Shown here: positions 48,455 through 57,973 of the stretch, in pieces
Layout: every line of letters begins with the position of its first letter
How positions within the stretch are numbered: the first letter of the stretch is position 1
From: Paraglaciecola polaris LMG 21857
Lineage (GTDB): Bacteria > Pseudomonadota > Gammaproteobacteria > Enterobacterales > Alteromonadaceae
Direction of reading: 5' to 3'
NCBI RefSeq assembly: GCF_000315055.1
Contig: NZ_BAER01000038.1
Coordinates: 28,757-92,756 of the forward strand
DNA: 64,000 nt
Position numbers and translations under genes: made by a program
The notes under the pieces: model-generated
The model's database searches: none
What the model was told of the DNA's origin: nothing
The model's input: only the letters and a program-made list of their open reading frames with translations

Positions 48455-50671
48455 ATGCATAGCTCTGTATCGTATTCAGTGAATAAGCCCCCGGCTAAAC
48501 GACCATTTCGTCTGCGTTTTGGGATCCGTTTAAAACTGCTGGCGTTATCGTTATTTTTGTTCGCGATCCCTTGGTTGGGTTATCAATATGTATGGGAGCT
48601 TGAAAGCTACCTGCGAATTGGGCAAGAGCAAACCATGGTGGGGACCGCGCGAGCCGTGGCGACCGCTCTGCACGAACGTCCTTCATTGTTTGATACACAA
48701 AGTGCTTATTTAACCGATGTGAAGCCAGGTACAGATTTATACGCTCACAAGATCCACGATCCCATCCGCCTCGATGGCAATTTGGATGACTGGCTAGACT
48801 ATCAACACTTGAGTATCGACTACGGGCAAGATCATTTATTGGATTTCGCCGCACAATATAAGCCAGATAGTTTCCACTTTAGGCATATGGTGGGGCAGTT
48901 TGGGGCATATCTGTACGCTATGTTCGAAGTAACAGATGAGGCAGTGCTGTTGCGTAGTAAAGACAGTTTGCGGGTTGATCGTAACGACTACCTGCAAATC
49001 GCTATGACCGACCCTGAGGGCACTTTTAAACGCTACGTTGTTGCACCACAGGAAGCAGGGTGGGTTAATGCCTATTTATTGTCAGCGCCCCTAGACTCAA
49101 TGCGCCCGGTCGCGCTGGAAACTCAAATTCAAGGGCGCTGGCTGAATACCGACCAGGGCTACAATATAGAGTTGCGTTTCCCCTTAAGTATGATGCACAG
49201 TAAAATTGCCTTTGCGATCACAGACGTTGACGACCCCATCAATCGTCAAATGCGCTATCGCATTGGTACTGCCAATCCTAATAAAAGCGACGCTTTAGGC
49301 ACTGTATTAGTGCCATCACCGGAAATTGAAAAAATCATTAAGGGTCTTAAATATTCAAATGCTCGGGTGTGGGTTATTGATAAGCATAAACGGGTATTGG
49401 CCCGCTCGGGCAGTATTCATAAATCAGTAGGACTAAGCACGACGGCTTACACCGCTAGCAGGAAAAAGACGGCAAGCTGGTGGCAACACATGGAACAGCA
49501 ATGGTTACTGCCGATTTACTACCAAATTTTAACTAAGCCCCCCGCTGAATTCATTGATGACCTGCAAGACGCGTATGCCTTGCAAGGGCAAGATATCAAT
49601 GAAGCATTATCAGGGACACCGGCCTCGCTGTGGCGCCTAAGTCCAGACAATAAAGCCGTGATCTTGTCTGCTGCGCATCCTATATATATTGATGACAATG
49701 TTATGGGGGCGGTCGTCGTTGAGCAGACTACTAATGGCATACGTACCCTTAGAAATCGTGCATTGGAAAAATTGTTCCATGTGATTTTAGCTGTGATGGG
49801 ACTAGGGACGTTGGCGCTATTTCTATTTGCTTCGCGCATGTCGTTTCGTATTCGTAAGTTGAGGAATCAAACGGAGGCCGCGATAGATAGTCACGGCAAA
49901 ATAGTCGCAACTATTCCTAATGGAAATGAGCGGGACGAAATTGGCGACTTGGCCACGACCTTTAATATTGTGCTGGGGAAATTAGGTCAATATAACGCTT
50001 ATTTACAGAACATGTCCGCGCGTTTGTCCCATGAGTTACGTACACCCGTGGCGATTGTGAAGTCCTCCTTAGAAAATTTGCAGTTAAGTACACAAAACCC
50101 AGAAGACGCCCAATATATTGCCCGTGCCCAGCAGGGCATAAAACGCCTAAGCACGATTTTGAACAATATGAGCGAGGCAACAAGGCTCGAGCAAGCGATT
50201 CAAACTGACGAGCGTGAAGTATTTGATTTAAGCGCCTTATTAGAGGGATATGTAGCAGGTTATCGTATGACATACCCAAGCCATAAATTCACCTTCAATA
50301 ATCTTAGTGACGATACAAGGTTATCGGGCTCAGGCGACTTGTTTGGGCAAATGTTAGATAAAATCATCGCTAACGCACTCGAATTTAGCCCAGCGAAAAC
50401 GGCCATAGCCGTTACCTTTGAGCAAGTGGGTAACCAACATTTGCTGTGTATTGATAATGATGGCCCGCCTTTACCACAGGACATGCAAGGCAAGCTCTTC
50501 GATTCGATGGTTTCGGTGCGAGGTGAGCAAGCTTCGACTCAACCTCACCTTGGCTTAGGGCTGTATATCGCCAAAATTATCGCACAGTTTCATGGCGCGG
50601 ATATTCATATTGAGAATCGACAAGCGGAAACCGGCAAACATCTTGGGGTGCGGGTAACGCTTACCTTTTAA
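48455..50671 (+). CDS. pdsS: dedicated sortase system histidine kinase
   Basis: A 738-aa inner-membrane sensor kinase. One helix at about 23-46 and another at about 440-460 bracket a large periplasmic sensor domain of roughly 390 residues, which includes a carbohydrate-binding-like region (KIHDPIRLDGNLDDWLDY). A HAMP-like linker, the H-box SHELRTP (His526) and an HATPase domain with GLGLYIAKIIA follow. It matches PdsS and is paired with pdsR. The sensed ligand is unknown. Confidence 0.93.
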   Translation: MHSSVSYSVNKPPAKRPFRLRFGIRLKLLALSLFLFAIPWLGYQYVWELESYLRIGQEQTMVGTARAVATALHERPSLFDTQSAYLTDVKPGTDLYAHKIHDPIRLDGNLDDWLDYQHLSIDYGQDHLLDFAAQYKPDSFHFRHMVGQFGAYLYAMFEVTDEAVLLRSKDSLRVDRNDYLQIAMTDPEGTFKRYVVAPQEAGWVNAYLLSAPLDSMRPVALETQIQGRWLNTDQGYNIELRFPLSMMHSKIAFAITDVDDPINRQMRYRIGTANPNKSDALGTVLVPSPEIEKIIKGLKYSNARVWVIDKHKRVLARSGSIHKSVGLSTTAYTASRKKTASWWQHMEQQWLLPIYYQILTKPPAEFIDDLQDAYALQGQDINEALSGTPASLWRLSPDNKAVILSAAHPIYIDDNVMGAVVVEQTTNGIRTLRNRALEKLFHVILAVMGLGTLALFLFASRMSFRIRKLRNQTEAAIDSHGKIVATIPNGNERDEIGDLATTFNIVLGKLGQYNAYLQNMSARLSHELRTPVAIVKSSLENLQLSTQNPEDAQYIARAQQGIKRLSTILNNMSEATRLEQAIQTDEREVFDLSALLEGYVAGYRMTYPSHKFTFNNLSDDTRLSGSGDLFGQMLDKIIANALEFSPAKTAIAVTFEQVGNQHLLCIDNDGPPLPQDMQGKLFDSMVSVRGEQASTQPHLGLGLYIAKIIAQFHGADIHIENRQAETGKHLGVRVTLTF

Positions 50672-50681
50672 AATTATATCG

Positions 50682-51233
50682 CTAATTAATAGGGTATAAA
50701 CCTGGGTGTAAAAAAGGCGCCATAGCTAACACCATGGCATGGGTGTAATTACCTTCTCGTGTTGCGTTGCCATTGGTTAGCAAACCAATGGCGCCGCCTT
50801 TTTGTTTGACGTTATGGGTGTTAAAGAGTTTATCCATTAACGGGCCTAATTCTTCACCTGCTGCTAATGCCTGATATACCGATTCTGGAATAGGCATAAT
50901 GGCACCGCGTCCGATAGACTGGCGCTCTCGGTTAGCAATCACGATATAAGCAAATGTTGCCGGTCCGTAATCGAACTTATCCACACCTCCCTCCATGGCC
51001 ACATAGAAATCAGCTTGCGCATTTTTCTGGCAGTATTCGACGCGATTGATGGCACCTATTCTTGTTTCTTCACTCGTCATGGGCTGTTCAGCAACGCCTG
51101 ATGGAGCATGCATACCCTGACAAAAAATCGTGTGCTCAGGGTAGAGCATAGCGATGGCATTTCTCGCTGCGTTGACTTTGACAGGGTTTTTTGAACCCAC
51201 AATGACGTTCAGTGAGGCAGGTGATGGGGGCAA
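50682..51233 (-). CDS. yjjX: inosine/xanthosine triphosphatase (YjjX)
   Basis: House-cleaning phosphatase that removes non-canonical purine triphosphates (ITP, XTP). It has 183 aa. VGSKNPVKVNAARNAI, PSGVAEQPMTSEET, AMEGGVD and KGGAIGLLTNG are family signatures. The start is a TTG at 51233, supported by AAGGA about seven bases upstream; no ATG is available before the first conserved block. It is convergent with pdsS, the stops only ten bases apart. Confidence 0.94.
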   Translation of the reverse strand: MPPSPASLNVIVGSKNPVKVNAARNAIAMLYPEHTIFCQGMHAPSGVAEQPMTSEETRIGAINRVEYCQKNAQADFYVAMEGGVDKFDYGPATFAYIVIANRERQSIGRGAIMPIPESVYQALAAGEELGPLMDKLFNTHNVKQKGGAIGLLTNGNATREGNYTHAMVLAMAPFLHPGLYPIN

Positions 51234-51547
51234 TGTAAGTTCCTTGGGATAAAAAATAGATGATATGTTTGTGAGCTGTGGGGCATGGTTGCCACTTTGG
51301 GCGCAAACAAACCTAGGTAATATTGTGCTAAAACGATTTCAGCTTAGCAACCTCTATTAATTTTAGGCGATTAGGTTGCCTGCAACACAGCCGTCAAGTG
51401 TGAACTGAAACACGCTGGCCAATCTGACCTATGCCGTCCTATATCAATTTTTTGGGGTTAACTATTTAAAACAAAAAGTACAGTATTGGCCCTATGCAAC
51501 GTATGGTACATGGGTATTAAACTATGTTAACAAGAGCGGTTGTGTTT
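51234..51547. other. intergenic region, nothing recognised
   Basis: About 310 bases between divergent yjjX and the MBL hydrolase gene. It holds their promoters. No repeat, RNA or remnant was recognised. Confidence 0.5.
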
Positions 51548-52315
51548 ATGAAATTACATCACTTACCCGGCTATATTCAGTCTATCTACTTGGTTGAATA
51601 TGCAAGCGGCCTGATGCTGCTTGATGGCTGCACTCGCGCTGATGTTGATGACGTGAAGAGATTTATAACCGACGAGTTAAAGCGGCCCTTCTCTGATTTA
51701 AAAACTGTGGTGGTAACACATATGCACCCAGATCACGCAGGGGCTGCCCATACATTACGCAAGTTGACCGGTTGTAAGCTTGTTTCTGCCGACGTAGCGC
51801 ATTCTTGGTATAAAGGTCTCAGCGGTTGGTTAATGTACTTAACCGATTTAGCCTTAGCACGTTGGGTAGCAGGGCGTTTAGGGCGTAAACGTAAAAGCTT
51901 GTGGTACGCAAAAACACTTAAACCCGACATCAAGCTGACTGACAGGCAAACTATCCCTGGGTTTGATGAATGGTGTGTTTTTGAGACGCCGGGTCATACA
52001 GACAGAGACTTATCTATTATGCATATGCCAAGTCGGCGTATGTATGTGGCTGATTTAGTGGTCAAAGTTAAAAACCGTTTTATTCCACCATTTCCAGTAT
52101 TTTTTCCCCGGCTTTATGGTGGTTCAATTGAGCGTTTAATTGAGATTCAACCCTATTCTTTGTTGCTAGCTCATGGCGGTGAAGTGCAACTCAATAACGA
52201 AGACTACACACATTTGCGTTCTTGCGTACCGAAAGGGCCGCAAACACCTTGGCGGGTCGTTAAAGCGAAGGCTAGACGTAAATTGGGTCTCAAGAAGTCA
52301 AAATTAAATTGTTGA
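51548..52315 (+). CDS. MBL-fold metallo-hydrolase
   Basis: A 255-aa metallo-beta-lactamase-fold protein. THMHPDHAG carries the HxHxDH metal motif, with the downstream histidine in ETPGHTDRDLS and the aspartate in VADLV. LLAHGGEV supplies the last histidine. The substrate is unknown. I prefer the ATG at 51548 (MKLHHLPGYIQSIYLVEY), where the beta-sheet of the fold begins; an ATG 24 bases earlier is also open. The basic C-terminus (KARRKLGLKKSK) is unusual. Confidence 0.85.
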   Translation: MKLHHLPGYIQSIYLVEYASGLMLLDGCTRADVDDVKRFITDELKRPFSDLKTVVVTHMHPDHAGAAHTLRKLTGCKLVSADVAHSWYKGLSGWLMYLTDLALARWVAGRLGRKRKSLWYAKTLKPDIKLTDRQTIPGFDEWCVFETPGHTDRDLSIMHMPSRRMYVADLVVKVKNRFIPPFPVFFPRLYGGSIERLIEIQPYSLLLAHGGEVQLNNEDYTHLRSCVPKGPQTPWRVVKAKARRKLGLKKSKLNC

Positions 52316-52773
52316 TGCTATATCTATAATGCTTGTAATAGTCAGTGAGTGTTCACTTGGTAGGTGTTGGTGAATACCTACATTACTTATGTCACATTAA
52401 CAAAAAGTCCAAAATCCAAGTGAATTCTGGGCCTAAAGCTATGTCGAGCAGATGTATTTGGCGCCATTGTAATTGACTTATTAAGCTAGGGTAGTTTGTC
52501 CTTAGCTCTTAATTCTTTAGGGCTTGCACCATATTATTAAGAGCAGAGGTGACGCCTGGCCATTGACGTGTTTTTAGTCCGCAATCTAGGTTAAGCCCAA
52601 AACGCTGAGCCGGAATGCGTTCACTGGCCAATCCGCGGGGAGCCTAAGTTATGCAATTTAGTCATCTATCCGTCCAATTAAGTTGCAATAAATGGATACT
52701 CGTTATAATAACCTAGTAAAAATAGTGGTATATTTTTAGTATTCAATGAATTTTACTCATAGGTTTGAGTCCC
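52316..52773. other. intergenic region containing a metE remnant and the regulator promoter
   Basis: About 460 bases. The middle holds the minus-strand metE fragment described separately. The last 130 bases are AT-rich and should carry the LysR gene promoter. TGAATTTTACTCA at 52747-52759 differs by one base from the MetR-type pattern TGAA-N5-TTCA and could be an autoregulatory site. Confidence 0.5.
52509..52643 (-). pseudogene. C-terminal remnant of a MetE-type methionine synthase
   Basis: A 44-codon open frame without a start codon encodes [20 protein letters not shown] followed by [13 protein letters not shown] and ends in a normal stop. This is the C-terminal end of cobalamin-independent methionine synthase (MetE or its short homologue). 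It includes the zinc-ligand cysteine motif that reads NPDCGLKTR in intact enzymes. A stop lies just upstream in frame, and the other roughly 300 or more residues are absent, so the gene has been deleted. It is divergent from the MetR-like regulator, the usual arrangement for metE and its activator. Confidence 0.85.
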
Positions 52774-53667
52774 ATGCTTGAAAGACATCACTTAGCTATA
52801 ATCCACGCGGTGGATAAACACGGTACCCTAACCGAAGCAGCCAATGCTTTATTTCTAACTCAATCGGCATTAAGTCACGGAATTAAAAAATTAGAAGGCT
52901 ACTTGGGTGCACCAGTATGGCAAAAGGATGGTCGTCGATTACGTTTAACCCAAGCAGGACAGGGATTACTCAATTTAGCTAATCGAGTACTGCCACAGTT
53001 TGAACACACTGAGCAACTGATCGAACAGATTGCTCAAGGACAAAGAGGAACCTTGCGCATCGGCATGGAATGTCATCCTTGTTATCAATGGTTGCTAAAA
53101 GTGGTATCGCCATTTTTGATGGAATATCCAGATGTGGATGTAGATGTGCGCCAGGCGTTTCAATTTGGTGGTTTAGGAGCATTGCTTGGTTATGATATTG
53201 ATATGCTGATCACCCCAGACCCCTTATTTCAGAAAGGGTTAGAATACCTGCCGGTATTTGAGTACGAGCATGTATTGGTAGTACCTGAGTCTCATCCAAC
53301 TGCTAAGCAGGGGTACGTAAGCCCGCAAGACTTAAGCAATGAAGTACTTATTACCTATCCCGTTGAAGCCAGTCGTTTAGATATTTTTAGCCAATTTTTG
53401 ACCCCAGCAGGAGCAGGAGTGAAAAAGCATCGAACCATTGAAACCACGGAAATTATGCTGCAAATGGTCAGTGCTGGGCGAGGCGTATCTGCTTTGCCAA
53501 AATGGCTGGTTGAGCAACATCAAAACACGCTGCCTATTATGCCGGTGCGCTTAGGTGAAAAGGGTATTTTTAAGGATATTCATGTGGGCTTTCGGGCTGG
53601 GGAAACACGCCCAGACTACCTGAGTGCGTTTATCGATATGGCTAAGCAAACCCACCACTTAGTGTAA
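52774..53667 (+). CDS. LysR family regulator, MetR-like
   Basis: LysR-type regulator of 297 aa with an N-terminal HTH (GTLTEAANALFLTQSALSHG, about 16-35) and a substrate-binding domain. Blocks GMECHPCYQWLL, YPVEASRLDIFSQFLTPAG and ALPKWLVE closely follow E. coli MetR (ECHSCIQWL, YPVQRSRLDVWRHFLQPAG), whose coinducer is homocysteine. It should activate methionine synthase genes. Its usual divergent target here is only a metE remnant, so present targets are unknown. The ATG at 52774 is preferred over a TTG nine bases upstream. Confidence 0.88.
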   Translation: MLERHHLAIIHAVDKHGTLTEAANALFLTQSALSHGIKKLEGYLGAPVWQKDGRRLRLTQAGQGLLNLANRVLPQFEHTEQLIEQIAQGQRGTLRIGMECHPCYQWLLKVVSPFLMEYPDVDVDVRQAFQFGGLGALLGYDIDMLITPDPLFQKGLEYLPVFEYEHVLVVPESHPTAKQGYVSPQDLSNEVLITYPVEASRLDIFSQFLTPAGAGVKKHRTIETTEIMLQMVSAGRGVSALPKWLVEQHQNTLPIMPVRLGEKGIFKDIHVGFRAGETRPDYLSAFIDMAKQTHHLV

Positions 53668-53673
53668 GTGCGC

Positions 53674-56175
53674 CTAGCGATTACGATTTTTTGTTAAACG
53701 TAATATGCTCTCGACTATCTGGTCTCTATTGTAAGGCTTGCCTAAATGTTCATTCATGCCTTGTTGTAAATAATTTTGCTTATCGTGTTCAAAAATATTG
53801 GCTGTTAAGGCAATGACGGGTAAATCAGGCATGGCGAGTTCTTGGCGGATAATTTTAAGAGCCGCTAAACCGTCCATCACTGGCATGTTGATATCCATAA
53901 GAATGATATCTACATGCTGGGCACGTTTAAGCTCATCGATACAATGCTGTCCGTCATTGGCTGGTATAACCTTTGCACCCTCTTGTAGTAAAAGCTCACA
54001 AATAATTTCCTGATTGATCATGTTGTCTTCTGCGACTAATACAACCAGTCCCGTTAATGTCTCTTTAGGCTCTTCAACTACAGGAACAATTTGTTCGTCA
54101 TTGATAATATGGAAGAGCTCCTCGTTACGACAAGGTTTATTCAGAATACGCTCAATAGGAAAATGTTGGCACATTCGTGCAATGCTTTTACCATCGTAGG
54201 CGGTTAAAATTAAGATGCGACTGGTTATCTTATTATCTGATTGCTGCAAGCGAGTTAAAAACGCTAGTCCTCCCATTTGCGGCATAACCCAATCTAGCAA
54301 AATAATGTCTGGTTGTTCCCCTTCGAATAAAGCATCTAACGCATCGCTGGCAAAGGAGTACACACTGACTTGAGCGCCCATTATACTCAGCGCATGTTCA
54401 AGCATGGTCAATGAAATAGGGTTGTCGTCTATGACCATAATTCGCTGGGGTTTGGACAACATTTTTGGTTGTTCCGCAACGGTCACAATTAAGTTATTAA
54501 GCTTTAAATTTACCTGAGCAGTAAAGCAACTGCCAATACCTAATTGACTGCAGACGGCAATTTCTCCCCCCATTAATTTACATAGTGCTTGGCTAATGGA
54601 CAGGCCTAACCCACCGTTGATGTTTTTTTGCTGATCCAGAGGCTCGCTACGGCTGAATAGCTTAGATATGTCTTCCTGTCCGATGCCGGCGCCCGTGTCA
54701 CTGACCATAAAGCTTAGTTTATATTCGCTGTTGATTGATGAGGTAGGTTGATCTTGATCGGCACTGATAACGAGATGAATATGCCCACTGCTGGTATGTG
54801 CAATGGCATTGGTGCATAAGTTGAGCATGATTTCGCTCAATCGTCGGCTATCACCAATCAAATCGCAGTGCACTGTGTGGGGAACTGTGATGTTAAATGC
54901 CAGTCCCTTATCCTGTGCTTCTTTAGACAGCATAGCATACAAACCATCAACGACTTCGTGTAATGAAAAAGGATGTTCGTTTAACTGTAGTTCGCCTGAC
55001 TCGAGCTGGGAATAATCTGATAAATCTCCAAGGACCGCGTTTAAATGCTGAGCCGAGGCACTAATTTTGCGCAGGTAGTCTTGCTGTTTAAGCGACAGCT
55101 GTGTCTGCAAACACAAGTCAGTCATACCAATGATCCCGTTGACCGGCGTGCGTATTTGATGACTTAAGGTGGTCATAAATTGGCTTTTACCACTTAGTGC
55201 CAATTCAGTCGTTGCTTGACTCGTGTGTAATGTGTTCTGGGCATTGCTAAGTGCTAACGAATTGCGCTCTATTTCGCTCGCTTGGCGCAAAGACTCTTGC
55301 TGAAGATCTCTATAATGCTGCAATCCTGAACGTAATAGGAAGCTAACTACCAAGCAGCCGAATATGGCCAAGGTTAAATAAACATAGTGAACCCATCCAA
55401 TAGACAACAAATTGCTACTGGGCGGATACACCCAGAGTTGCCACTGCTGACCGTCAATATTGAGGGGTACGTTTAAACTGGGAATTTCCGAGCGCTGTGT
55501 ATTGAAGCCGGGGGCATCAGGCAGCATTTTGTCGTCAGGAAAGGCGTAGTGACCTTGCTGATAATCTGACAACACGTAGGCATAGTGCTCTCTGTTTAAT
55601 TCGCTTGGTAGTGCTTGGGTGAGTGACGCAATGCGATGTGTTGTGATTAAAAAGTCTGTGCCTGTAATTGGTTGCACAATAACGAACACAGGTTTTGGCC
55701 CTTCAGTCGTTTGTAGGATTAAGATTGGAGAAACGACCATCTTATTTTCTTTGCGCGCCAAGGTCAGGTAAGGGTCAATGTATTCGTCAACGGGCGTATC
55801 GAATGCTGACAAACCATTTTCTGTTGAAAAGTGAAGACCTGCAGTCGCATTTCCAGCGTTTTTTAACCAGTTTATCTCCGCTACATCTTGCGGTTTTGGG
55901 TATACCAACTGAATAAACTGGTTAAATTGAGTCGCTGCTAGGGGGTTATTATCTTTAATTGCTTGGGTAAGTTTGCTGCTACGTTCTACCGTTTGCTGTA
56001 ATGCCACATCGTAACGTGCCACAAATTGCTGGAGATGTTGCTGGGCGTGGTTGAGCTCTTGGCTTCGGTAAGCAGATGCCCCCTGATTAAATAACAAGAG
56101 TGCAATGGCGCTCCCAACGACAAAGGTAAATAAAAAAACGGTATTGGCGATTCGCCCACTAACAAGATACTTCAT
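53674..56175 (-). CDS. hybrid sensor histidine kinase with two receiver domains
   Basis: An 833-aa membrane kinase. A helix at about 10-30, a periplasmic sensor region (about 35-255, possibly CHASE-like) and a second helix (about 258-280) are followed by a short coiled coil. Next come HisKA (FMTTLSHQIRTPVNGIIGMT, His339), HATPase (GLGLSISQAL) and two receiver domains (Asp in LLDWVMP and LMDINMP). No Hpt domain is present, so a separate phosphotransfer protein or REC exchange is needed. The signal is unknown. It is convergent with the MetR-like gene, six bases apart. Confidence 0.92.
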   Translation of the reverse strand: MKYLVSGRIANTVFLFTFVVGSAIALLLFNQGASAYRSQELNHAQQHLQQFVARYDVALQQTVERSSKLTQAIKDNNPLAATQFNQFIQLVYPKPQDVAEINWLKNAGNATAGLHFSTENGLSAFDTPVDEYIDPYLTLARKENKMVVSPILILQTTEGPKPVFVIVQPITGTDFLITTHRIASLTQALPSELNREHYAYVLSDYQQGHYAFPDDKMLPDAPGFNTQRSEIPSLNVPLNIDGQQWQLWVYPPSSNLLSIGWVHYVYLTLAIFGCLVVSFLLRSGLQHYRDLQQESLRQASEIERNSLALSNAQNTLHTSQATTELALSGKSQFMTTLSHQIRTPVNGIIGMTDLCLQTQLSLKQQDYLRKISASAQHLNAVLGDLSDYSQLESGELQLNEHPFSLHEVVDGLYAMLSKEAQDKGLAFNITVPHTVHCDLIGDSRRLSEIMLNLCTNAIAHTSSGHIHLVISADQDQPTSSINSEYKLSFMVSDTGAGIGQEDISKLFSRSEPLDQQKNINGGLGLSISQALCKLMGGEIAVCSQLGIGSCFTAQVNLKLNNLIVTVAEQPKMLSKPQRIMVIDDNPISLTMLEHALSIMGAQVSVYSFASDALDALFEGEQPDIILLDWVMPQMGGLAFLTRLQQSDNKITSRILILTAYDGKSIARMCQHFPIERILNKPCRNEELFHIINDEQIVPVVEEPKETLTGLVVLVAEDNMINQEIICELLLQEGAKVIPANDGQHCIDELKRAQHVDIILMDINMPVMDGLAALKIIRQELAMPDLPVIALTANIFEHDKQNYLQQGMNEHLGKPYNRDQIVESILRLTKNRNR

Positions 56176-56710
56176 TCCATGTCATCCACTTCAGCGCTAT
56201 AGGAGTCAGGTACGGGCAATTCATTTGCCGAAAACAACCGACATCTGGACCGTACTCCTCGGATGACCAAATATCAATCACCACTAACTAAATTAGTTTA
56301 ACTACTAGAAAAATGCGCGTAAAGAAGGGGAAAATATGTAAAAAAGGCAGATATTTCAGATGAAATATCTGCCATGGGTGTGACACCAAGCCAGGACCAG
56401 TGAAACTCAGTATCAAACAGGCAGCATCAATTTAATCTAAATGAGAATTATTTGCAAGCGCATTTGGGTGTAATTTGATAATGGGTAAATATAATCAGCC
56501 AAATAGCGCCAATATAAACGGGTATTTAATGTGCCAATGTTATTTGTTGGGTCCGAGCAAGTGTAATAACCACAGGCATAGTAGTACACGGGTGGTCCCT
56601 GCAAGGTATTACAAAAAAATAAGCGTGGGCAAGTAGATAAATGAATAAATAAACCGTAAAGCGTTTTATTGCGTAACGCTTTACGACAACAATTCAAAAC
56701 GATATGAGGG
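56176..56710. other. intergenic region with an 11-bp hairpin
   Basis: About 535 bases upstream of the hybrid kinase and downstream of the DUF445 gene. CGTAAAGCGTT at 56655-56665 pairs exactly with 56675-56685 and is followed on the minus strand by TTTATTTATT. It could be the DUF445 terminator. An 86-codon Cys- and Tyr-rich minus-strand frame overlaps it but has no family match and no convincing ribosome binding site. Confidence 0.5.
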
Positions 56711-57415
56711 TTAAGCGACCAATAAAACAGCCGCTAAGCCGATCAAACCACCAAACACACCGCCCCACACAACCAACCAACCTAGATGCTTTTTGATCAT
56801 GGTTTGAATGATATCTTTGACCATTTCAGGGGTTAATTCATTTAAACGTTGCTCAACAATTGACTCAATTTTTTGTTGCACGTCATGCATCACACTTGGC
56901 TGCTCTAGCTGGTCGCTAAGCAAGTTTAAAAAGCGCTCGTCTTGGCTGATAGCAATTAACGATTCTTTCATCTTCTGGACAAAAGGCTGTTTCAAGGGCG
57001 TAAGTGCATCAGCGCCACCAAACATGCCCAACATACTGCCAAATGACGATGCATTGATAACTTCTACTAAGGAATCGAAGGTTGGCTCGAGGTCTACTTT
57101 TTCGAGTACTGGGGCTAAGTCCACTTTAATTTGTTGGTTATCGCTGTTGAGAAAGCGTGCAATATTTTGCTCAGTAAAGAACTGGGTCATCATGAGTTCA
57201 CGTATGCCAGCCTTGAACTCCTCGAAGCGTAGAGGAATAACGCCTGAACCGTACAGCAAAGGCACTTTTTCAAATAACATGTAGACGGCGAGCCAGTTGG
57301 TGACCGCGCCGGATAAGGCGAATACACCTACGGTAGTCACAATCGGGCTTTCTAAAACCATACCCAAAATCAGTAATATCAAGGCAATGGCATTGGTAAG
57401 TATACTTTTGTTCAA
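56711..57415 (-). CDS. DUF445 family membrane protein
   Basis: A 234-aa protein with hydrophobic segments at both ends (about 5-50 and 213-232) and a helical middle. GALTNWLAV-like SGAVTNWLAVYMLFEKVP and the IPLRFEEFKAGIRELM block are DUF445 features. The function is unknown. The start is a TTG at 57415, well supported by AAGGAG five bases upstream. Confidence 0.87.
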   Translation of the reverse strand: MNKSILTNAIALILLILGMVLESPIVTTVGVFALSGAVTNWLAVYMLFEKVPLLYGSGVIPLRFEEFKAGIRELMMTQFFTEQNIARFLNSDNQQIKVDLAPVLEKVDLEPTFDSLVEVINASSFGSMLGMFGGADALTPLKQPFVQKMKESLIAISQDERFLNLLSDQLEQPSVMHDVQQKIESIVEQRLNELTPEMVKDIIQTMIKKHLGWLVVWGGVFGGLIGLAAVLLVA

Positions 57416-57973
57416 GTTTGCTCCTTATCATAGCGATGTACACGGTCGCTATATAAATAATGTAGGGGGTGATCGACGCTATGCTAGCAAGGTGTGATAC
57501 CTAGTGACAACAGGATTTAACGCACTTTGGCGCAGCCCTGATTGTCTGTATGTGTTACATCTTGAGCTATTCCTAGCGTATTACTTCGCTAAACGGGCTG
57601 GTGGGCGGCAGAGTACCATATACTAGACCTTGCTGTTCCCACAATAGAGTCTTGCAGACGACGCTGGCCAATACGGGATCATCCGCGTTGGGCGGAGCTT
57701 ACAGAGTAAAATAAAGCAGTACGACCAGGCTGGTGTTTGGTATGAATTTTTGAGTGTAGATAATTAATTGCTCAATAATGGGGGATTCATTTGGTTAACT
57801 AGCCTAGCATTTGAGTGTTCTTACTGACTATTTGCAAAGGGGATGCAATAAGGCAGTGCCCATCACCGGCGGGTAAAAAGGAGGTGATGAGCAATGATAA
57901 AAGCCTATGTCTGCACAGTATTTTTACGCAAGCCTAAACGTGTCAGGTCTAATAAACGTAATCAGCTTATGCG
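57416..57973. other. long intergenic region with possible gene debris
   Basis: About 560 bases. A minus-strand open stretch at 57573-57698 encodes a protein-like sequence (DDPVLASVVCKTLLWEQQGL) ending in a stop, but has no start codon; it may be a gene remnant. At 57877-57896 an almost ideal Shine-Dalgarno AAAGGAGGTGAT stands eight bases before an ATG on the plus strand. Its 78-codon frame runs antisense into the ABM gene, so it is not annotated as a gene. Confidence 0.4.

Noticed and set aside
56437..56697. 86-aa Cys/Tyr-rich ORF, minus strand
   Set aside because: No convincing ribosome binding site, it overlaps a perfect hairpin at its 5' end, and the composition is typical of translated AT-rich spacer.
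56808..57284. 158-aa plus-strand ORF
   Set aside because: It is the antisense shadow of the well-supported DUF445 gene; its Ser/Lys/Asn-rich translation has no start signal.
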